Assembly (NCBI RefSeq): GCF_026151205.1
Contig: NC_087081.1
Location: 4,295,246-4,359,245 of the forward strand
Length of the DNA stretch: 64,000 bases
DNA from: Bolinopsis microptera
Taxonomy: Eukaryota; Ctenophora; Tentaculata; Lobata; Bolinopsidae
Reading direction: 5' to 3'
The notes beneath the pieces are model-generated. The model saw nothing but the letters and a program-made list of their open reading frames with translations. It was not told the origin of the DNA and did no database searches. Positions 60,701-64,000 of this stretch are shown one piece after another (the stretch's first letter is position 1; the number at the start of each line of letters is the position of its first letter). The position numbers were made by a program, and so were the translations under genes.

Positions 60701-61201
60701 TAACCCTATGGACTACTACAACTGGGCTGCTTACAGTGATCCCCAGTACAACTATGGGAGAGCCTACGTGACTCTTAGCTACGATGGTAATATCTTGTTT
60801 TCGTTAGAATTGTGTTCTGATATACAAATTGTTCAAATTAGTCAATGATGTAAGTAGTGGCGTAACGTTTTTTCTAGTACCGTAGTTAAATTGTTCCACA
60901 TTGTCCCCCCCCCCCCCCCCCCCCCCCCCCCAGTGGCGCCCTCTCCCCTTGTTGGCGCCACTCCCTAAAATTGGCGCCCCCTTAAGATGGCGGTGGGGCC
61001 CTTCGTTACGCCACTGGATGAAACAGTGGATACCGTCGAGAGACGTTTCTCTTCACGTTTTGTTTCTTCCCAGGCATGTGGTACACAAAGAGCGAGTATG
61101 AGACAAGTCAGTACTACTGTATCAAGATGGAGGAAGTGTCTCCTAAGGCTCTCAAGTTAGGTTATAGAGGTATTGTTTGGTCAAGTATGCCAAATTTGTA
61201 A
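42748..61201 (+). CDS. Gene B: secreted C-type lectin / thyroglobulin-1 / VWC mosaic protein
   Basis: Nineteen exons join with matching phases to 2880 nt (959 aa plus stop): 42748-42823, 43067-43209, 43570-43681, 43896-44108, 44266-44376, 45447-45600, 46423-46592, 46974-47444, 48207-48290, 51118-51279, 55259-55393, 55581-55709, 56291-56435, 57480-57655, 57780-57947, 58359-58440, 58649-58761, 60679-60786 and 61074-61201. Order: signal peptide (MMNLKFFTLLLICMKV), two C-type-lectin-like domains, Thr/Glu-rich stem, thyroglobulin type-1, two VWC-like modules, second stem, third lectin-like domain. No membrane segment is seen, so it is probably secreted. No EPN or QPD sugar-binding triplet is visible, so calcium-dependent sugar binding is doubtful. 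The donor at 47444 is the least certain site; 47345 also fits. Many junctions carry tandem repeats. Confidence 0.82.
43067..46592 (+). other. Gene B: exons for lectin-like domains 1 and 2
   Basis: Domain 1: YDMCRSRGALLLEVYDKY (first Cys), WLGLLYSSDREYSWASG and FTDWAHG (central WxG and W), then SSDGRWRT ... AACMKR (last Cys), followed by an acidic linker KEEKEEEPRR. Domain 2: DWLSAYYYCKKKTLTL, WLSLVGAGGRFWWMNG, then WHDSCPGGREPCLLGLPLCVEI. The split after the first helix block and before the WxG block is the same in both, which indicates duplication of an exon set. Confidence 0.8.
43190..43380 (+). repeat. Triplicated donor of gene B exon 2
   Basis: ATGACCGAGCAG|GTTCGTCACT, that is the last exon codons plus the donor, recurs with donors after 43209, 43276 and 43337. 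The copies are separated by C-rich spacers. Confidence 0.85.
46974..48290 (+). other. Gene B: Thr/Glu-rich stem exons and a 76-bp acceptor triplication
   Basis: Exon 46974-47444 encodes a stem rich in Thr, Glu, Ile and Asn (TEEISEVEDTARK) with no Cys. It suggests an extended, perhaps O-glycosylated spacer. The next exon (48207-48290, TTLPTKDMMTYEASDEY) has its acceptor and first bases (CCTCAG|CTCCCAC-ACTAT) in three copies, with exon-start positions 48055, 48131 and 48207, exactly 76 bp apart. The open frame of the first exon runs on to a stop at 47518, so an alternative 3' end there cannot be excluded. Confidence 0.7.
48359..51010. mobile_element. 2.65-kb near-perfect palindrome (foldback-type element)
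   Basis: Starts AGGCACTATCCGTCGCGGAG and ends with the reverse complement (CTCCGCGACGGATAGTGCCT). The two arms of about 1.3 kb match nearly base for base to a short loop around 49670-49750. The outer part of each arm is GC-rich and built of CGGAGTCCGC/GCGGACTCCG words; the inner part is more mixed. GTTTTA lies immediately outside each end (48353-48358 and 51011-51016); including the ambiguous bases the repeat is CCTGTTTTA (9 bp), as in foldback transposons. It sits in the intron between gene B exons 9 and 10. Apparent reading frames in the arms mirror each other and are not genes. Confidence 0.9.
51625..51800 (-). repeat. 45-bp tandem repeat of the gene C 3' coding end
   Basis: About 3.6 units; on the minus strand each encodes VERVCSERCILF followed by TAG. 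Stop codons fall at 51775, 51730 and 51685 (45-bp steps). Only the first copy read from gene C is used as coding sequence. Confidence 0.85.
51775..52611 (-). CDS. Gene C: small secreted Cys-rich VWC-like protein nested in gene B
   Basis: Two exons, 52611-52464 and 52127-51775, give 166 residues. The signal peptide is MFRVLLFTLTCLELTSTQ. The first module is LPECYANRRVYYLYDTFYDGCETCTCRAEGHIECTE in pattern, and a second Cys-rich unit has FHNGCERCSCTENGEG. A third Cys-rich tail is CNKFCECKKKEGKGVELVC. The spacing resembles the VWC-like modules of gene B (for example REGCNICTC), so gene C and those exons may share an origin. It lies antisense in the intron after gene B exon 10. TATATATACG near 52707-52716 may be part of a TATA region upstream. 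Donor GG|GTGAGT and acceptor TTAACAG are clear. Confidence 0.8.
52270..52316. repeat. AT-rich perfect hairpin
   Basis: TGCACAACAATATATATA runs into its complement TATATATTGTTGTGCA. It lies in the single intron of gene C and could form a stable hairpin in DNA or RNA. Confidence 0.8.
52918..53210. repeat. GGGGGGTAAAAACAGAAAGA minisatellite
   Basis: About 13 units of TAAAAACAGAAAGA followed by G runs of 4 to 17. Located upstream of gene C and within the gene B intron. G runs of this density could form G-quadruplexes on the plus strand. Confidence 0.9.
53695..54283 (+). repeat. 46-bp array repeating the acceptor of gene B exon 11
   Basis: About 13 units of CTTGTTACCAGGACAACAGA-CCCATGTTACCAGGACACTATAATCT. 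The true exon acceptor at 55258 reads TTGTTACCAG|GACAACAGACG, so each unit carries a copy of the acceptor and the first ten coding bases. A LINE copy (54275-55230) separates the array from the functional acceptor, with a last unit on the far side. Confidence 0.88.
54275..55230 (-). mobile_element. 5'-truncated ORF1-only LINE copy
   Basis: On the minus strand it begins inside ORF1 at KKDKELQLFKTSVKETVQTT (compare QKDEQLQLLKTSVEETVQTT in the copy at 36.8 kb). It reads without a break to YIRYGKVCSRDKKPP (stop at about 54648), then the same 3' region, ending at CAAATCAAATCATG. It landed inside the 46-bp array at CCATG|TTACC. The frame is intact for about 190 residues, so this is the younger or better preserved copy. 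The 3' region again contains an open frame (IILLLGGGDVIETLGGHKP) conserved between copies. Confidence 0.82.
55709..56105 (+). repeat. 33-bp array repeating the donor of gene B exon 12
   Basis: The exon ends CAGCAGG|GTAAGAAGTGTTAGTAACA, and GTAAGAAGTGTTAGTAACAG-TGTCAGTAACACT then repeats about eleven times. Every unit therefore carries a GTAAGA donor. Read-through from the exon meets TAG at once in frame. Confidence 0.88.
56615..57480 (+). repeat. 26/28-bp array repeating the acceptor region of gene B exon 14
   Basis: About 31 units of TGTTGACCACTTTGTCTCCACATGAT(TA). The last unit reads TTGACCACTTCGTCTCCACAG|GTTTGC and is the functional acceptor; the others have CACATG where the real site has CACAGG. 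One base change per unit would therefore create further acceptors. The pyrimidine-rich TTTGTCTCC is a ready polypyrimidine tract. Confidence 0.88.
57480..58020 (+). other. Gene B: second stem exons with duplicated donor
   Basis: 57480-57655 encodes FAYTQSNELSTETPQM ... TETITMTETITMTETLP, itself containing a short TETITM repeat. 57780-57947 encodes a Lys/Thr/Val-rich stretch ending VKTTVTP. The donor ACCCCAG|GTAATC is present again 36 bp downstream. Using the second donor inserts 12 residues (GNHSAGKLPVTP) in frame. Confidence 0.7.
58727..60336 (+). repeat. 42-bp in-frame array repeating the donor end of gene B exon 17
   Basis: About 37 units of GAGACCTGGCTCAATGCTGA-ACAGTCTAATG|GTAGGTTAATA. 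Each unit carries the last 34 coding bases and the GTAGGT donor. The unit is 14 codons (IETWLNAEQSNGRL) and stays open for the first eight units (58653-59072), after which an inserted ACTTTAA supplies a stop. Units are almost identical (variants GCTGGACAG, ACTCTAA), implying recent amplification or homogenisation. Confidence 0.93.
60855..61016. mobile_element. Short hAT-like element related to 28899-29499
   Basis: TAGTGGCGTAACG at the left and CGTTACGCCACTG at the right. Interior GGCGCC and CCTTAAGATGGCGG.GGGGCCCTTCGTTACG match the outer part of the element in gene A. A poly-C run (about 60905-60931) lies inside. Flanks GATGTAAG and GATGAAAC agree at six of eight bases. In the last intron of gene B. 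Confidence 0.7.
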
Positions 61202-61451
61202 GATTACTTTTATCTAAACTAAATTGTACAAGCGTCCAATGTAGCGTATTATACTTACCATTCAAATAATTAATCGACATAACTTTTTTTTTCGCAAACT
61301 TTATAAATCAGAATTTAAAATCATCAAGTATACAATAGTATCTGACAGTGACAAAAGCTTTCCCTAAAAATATAATCAAAACAAACAAATTTACAAATAG
61401 TTTCTGCCTTTTCAACAACATTGCAACTTAATCCATCAAAAGTCCCAAATT

Positions 61452-64000
61452 CTATCCGCCCTTTGGGTTGTGAGTTCTGGTATAGTAACTGGTGCTCGAG
61501 AACTCACACTTAGAAACATCACAGTAGGACCATCTCTTCCAGAAGTAGGTGGTGAAGCACCAGGGACGATTATCATCACCAGGGGAGGGGTTTCTACAGA
61601 ATCTGAAAACAATTTTGACATCAAAAATTAATAGTTCTATATACATTACTCGGGAATATTATAGCGGGTTAATTTATGACTGGGAAAATTAATGACCTGG
61701 AAAAATATCGCGGACTTTCCCAAACCCCGCCAAATTATCCCGGTCATAATATTCCCGAGTAAGGTAGTTTAAAAGTTTAAACGTTTAAAGAATTTTTCAT
61801 ATTTCTTGACACTTGGAAGATCACGCAGTTTATTCAAGTTACATAGTTGCTGACTACAAAACATGGGGGTAGTAATTAATTGTGTAACTATGGTAACTAA
61901 TTGTGTAACTATGGGAACTAATTGTGTAACTTTGGTAACTAATTGTGTAACTATAGTAACTAATTGTGTAACTATAGTAACTAATTGTGTAACTATAGTA
62001 ACTAATTGTGTAACTATAGTAACTAATTGTGTAACTATAGTAACTAATTGTGTAACTATGGTAACTAATTGTGTAACTAAAGTAACTTATTGTGTAACTA
62101 AAGTAACTTATTGTGTAACTATGGTAACTAATTGTATAATTATGGTAACTAATTGTGTAACTATGGTAACTAATTGTGTAACTATGGTAACTAATTGTGT
62201 AACTATAGTAACTAATTGTGTAACTATGGTAACTAATTGTGTAACTATGGTAACTGATTGTGTAACTATAGTAAAGTAGTAACTAATTGTGTAATTATGT
62301 ATTAGAAAGTACTTACCTGTGGTGTCCAACACCGTATCGCTTTATATTAGAATCATCATCATAACCATGGGGGTGGGGCCAGTTGCTGTACCAGTCGTTA
62401 CAGTTGTAGCTGTTACCTGCCGTCTTCGTCCTGAATTAATTTAATATAACAAGCTTAGTTAAGTAGACATTTCTTCAAATTTAAAATAAACATCTCAAAA
62501 ATATGATTTGTCAAACATGGGCACCTTTAACCAATGACCGCAATATACTTCTTATATTAGATTAGCTGAAAGTTAAGGGGGTGACCCCCCCCCCCCCCCC
62601 CCCCCCAATATACTTCTTATATTAGATTAGCTGAAAGTTAAGGGGGTGACCCCCCCCCCCCTTACCTGTCACCCCGGTAAAGCTCCCCTCTCTCCGTATA
62701 GCAGTCTACGTTCCATTTACATTTAGGAACTCCACAATAGTCCCACTTCCTGGTTAAAGGTGTTTTATAGGTTAGTTACCATAGTTACACAATTAGTAAC
62801 CATAGTTATAATGTTCCAACTTACTAGTGAGATCGAATATGTTGTTATTTTATGACAATCGGAGCAAATTTTCAATTAATCAAGTCTAGTAGGAGTAAGG
62901 TCCAATTAAGCTGTTCTCTGGGTTAAACTGAACCTGTTTCGGTCAGTAGTGTAACACCAAGGTCCATTAGGGTCGTTATCAGGATTTCTACAGTAATTGT
63001 GATTCCCAATGCCCTCTCCTGAGTAAGTGTTGATATCGCTGTGAGGGTAACTAGATCTCCAGTTCTGACAAACCACTCCTTTCTGCGTCTTGGAACGGTA
63101 ACCTGAAATCAGAGTAAGTGTTGATATTGCTGTGGGGGTAACTAGATCTCCAGTTCTGACAAACCACTCCTTTCTGCGTCTTGGAACGGTAACCTGAAAT
63201 CAGAGTAAGTGTTGATATTGCTGTGGGGGTAACTAGATCTCCAGTTCTGACAAACCACTCCTTTCTGCGTCTTGGAACGGTAACCTGAAATCAGAGTAAG
63301 TGTTGATATTGCTGTGAGGGTAACTAGATCTCCAGTTCTGACAAACCACTCCTTTCTGCGTCTTGGAACGGTAACCTGAAATTAAACGTCCAAATTTCGT
63401 AATAACGTGGGATCTAAGACATGATTGTTTGTTGCCCGGACGGTGAAGAAACTGAGAAATGAGTACAAGGAAGATTGTTGGTTCGATCCATAAGTTGTTT
63501 CAAGCTTTAATTAAAAGATTCAAATGAAAAAATGTTTAACTGTAGTACCTGTATAATTATACAACGTGATATTATTATCAGTGCATTGTGTACAACACCA
63601 ACTACACCGATCAATTGCCAAGCTGCGAAACATTTATTTATTATTATCACTTCGAGATGGCAGGGCCTACCCTACCTGTGTAATACAACCCTTTTTCATT
63701 GTAGCACATCACGTTAGTAACCACTGGTCTGATAGAGTAGAAAGAGCCCCGTCCTAGCCCACTAATCTTAGGGTACTGCCGACTATCTGTAACATCAGTC
63801 CTGGTGGTCCCCTCGTTCAGTCGGATCTTACTCCCCCCGTACCTGGTCCCACTGAAGATATACCAGTCACCTCTGTTAACCTTGAACGAGCTTATCTTGC
63901 CTCTCAGGTTGCTCGCTAGCTGAGTCCTCTTGTCGTAGATCACTGATGTGCTGCCGCTGAAGCTCTTTCCTGTAGCAATGGTGATTTCAGGTCCTTCACA
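61452..64000 (-). CDS. Gene D (3' part): beta/gamma-crystallin-like plus two kringle domains
   Basis: Five exons, 64000(partial)-63676, 63102-62934, 62749-62666, 62430-62317 and 61602-61452, join in phase to 843 nt (280 aa plus stop). The first exon encodes a beta/gamma-crystallin-like Greek-key unit: [40 protein letters not shown], then [13 protein letters not shown]. Kringle 1: [43 protein letters not shown] and [10 protein letters not shown]. Kringle 2: [45 protein letters not shown] and [10 protein letters not shown], ending THNPKGG and TAG. Each kringle has the six Cys and the NPD-type and PWC landmarks. Kringles mediate protein binding in secreted proteins. The N-terminus, and probably a signal peptide, is outside the window. 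Gene B and gene D converge with about 250 bp between their stops. Confidence 0.88.
61646..61762. mobile_element. MITE between convergent genes B and D
   Basis: Begins TTACTCGGGAATATTATA and ends with the complement ATAATATTCCCGAGTAA. 117 bp, non-coding, in the last intron of gene D just upstream (on the gene D strand) of its final exon. Confidence 0.75.
61864..62290. repeat. 21-bp array of GTAACTATGGTAACTAATTGT
   Basis: About 20 units with ATAG/ATGG/AAAG variants. On the minus strand it starts about 30 bp after the donor of gene D exon 62430-62317. Frames such as [11 protein letters not shown] are artefacts. Confidence 0.92.
62546..62665. repeat. Duplicated C-rich segment abutting a gene D donor
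   Basis: AATATACTTCTTATATTAGA-TTAGCTGAAAGTTAAGGGGGTGAC plus a poly-C run occurs twice in tandem. The second run touches the donor (minus strand GTAAG|GGGGG...) of the exon at 62749-62666. Confidence 0.8.
63010..63385 (-). repeat. 91-bp fourfold repeat of the gene D kringle exon start
   Basis: The acceptor and first coding bases (plus-strand GGAACGGTAAC|CTGAAAT) occur with exon-start positions 63102, 63193, 63284 and 63375, exactly 91 bp apart. Ninety-one is not a multiple of three and there is no donor within a unit, so the copies act as alternative acceptors or intron sequence rather than extra exons. Confidence 0.92.

Larger units (their letters stand above)
58359..61201 (+). other. Gene B: lectin-like domain 3 and terminal exon
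   Basis: STWIDAYYDC (58359-58440), GMSMTLPTDLNEVLNTYLQN ... TWLNAEQSN (58649-58761), FAYWFTGNPMDYYNWAAYSDP (60679-60786) and MWYTKSEYETSQYYCIKMEE (61074 on) give the W-C, WL, W-W and C landmarks of a C-type-lectin-like fold. The last exon reads through a weak GTATTG site to IVWSSMPNL and a TAA at 61199-61201, chosen as the end because no further exon could be found before the convergent gene D. Confidence 0.78.

Noticed and set aside
63010-63385. Four tandem kringle exons
   Set aside because: The unit is 91 bp, not a multiple of three, contains only the exon start and has no internal donor, so just one copy can be the exon.

Overview
This is a window of an animal (metazoan) nuclear genome, not a prokaryote. 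The sequence is visibly AT-rich. Its genes are cut into many short exons with GT/AG introns, the protein domains are typical animal extracellular modules (Ig, ZP, C-type lectin, thyroglobulin type-1, VWC, kringle, beta/gamma-crystallin), and it holds non-LTR retrotransposons, a Helitron-like element, hAT-like elements, MITEs and many minisatellites. A non-bilaterian or other marine invertebrate (for example a cnidarian) would fit. This is inference from domain content and transposon types; no species marker was identified.

Left part, about 1-25 kb, is mobile-element territory. It opens inside the 3' end of a non-LTR retrotransposon (1-2266) that is split by a 1.09 kb foldback element with an 8-bp target duplication. 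Next is a decayed composite Helitron-like element (about 4.2-15.3 kb) whose modules, in order, are a hydrophobic leader, a 2A-type motif (GDVETNPGP), an SGNH-hydrolase domain, a Pro/Ala repeat region, an AlkB-like 2-oxoglutarate/Fe(II) dioxygenase, a DUF6570/Helitron N-terminal region with an HUH Rep motif, a PIF1-type helicase and a possible cysteine-protease module. Then come an AACGTT-rich satellite (18.4-19.0 kb), a retrotransposon endonuclease fragment (19.8 kb), a duplicated about 0.5 kb repeat (21.5-22.5 kb) and a second retrotransposon reverse transcriptase (23.0-24.6 kb).

Right part, about 26-64 kb, holds four host genes that I could reconstruct exon by exon with all intron phases agreeing. 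Gene A (minus, 26176-38770, 17 exons, 745 or 754 aa) has a signal peptide, four Ig domains, a ZP domain and a hydrophobic tail. Gene B (plus, 42748-61201, 19 exons, 959 aa) has a signal peptide, two C-type-lectin domains, a Thr/Glu-rich stem, thyroglobulin type-1, two VWC-like modules, a second stem and a third C-type-lectin domain. Gene C (minus, 51775-52611, 2 exons, 166 aa) is a small Cys-rich VWC-like secreted protein nested in an intron of gene B. Gene D (minus, 61452 to beyond the right edge) encodes a beta/gamma-crystallin-like domain and two kringles. All four look secreted or surface-anchored, so this is a cluster of extracellular recognition or matrix-type genes; their joint role is not shown by the sequence.

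The most unusual feature is that tandem repeats in genes A-D are repeatedly anchored on exon-intron junctions. Splice donors or acceptors, with flanking coding sequence, are duplicated from 2 to about 37 times at ten or more sites. Several units are multiples of 3 bp and would keep the frame if alternative copies were used; the largest is a 42-bp array at 58.7-60.3 kb. Other structures of note are a 2.65 kb near-perfect palindrome, a hAT-like element nested in another hAT-like element with both 8-bp duplications visible, a 2.2 kb TIR element filled with TTTGTCACA motifs, and an ORF1-only LINE family.
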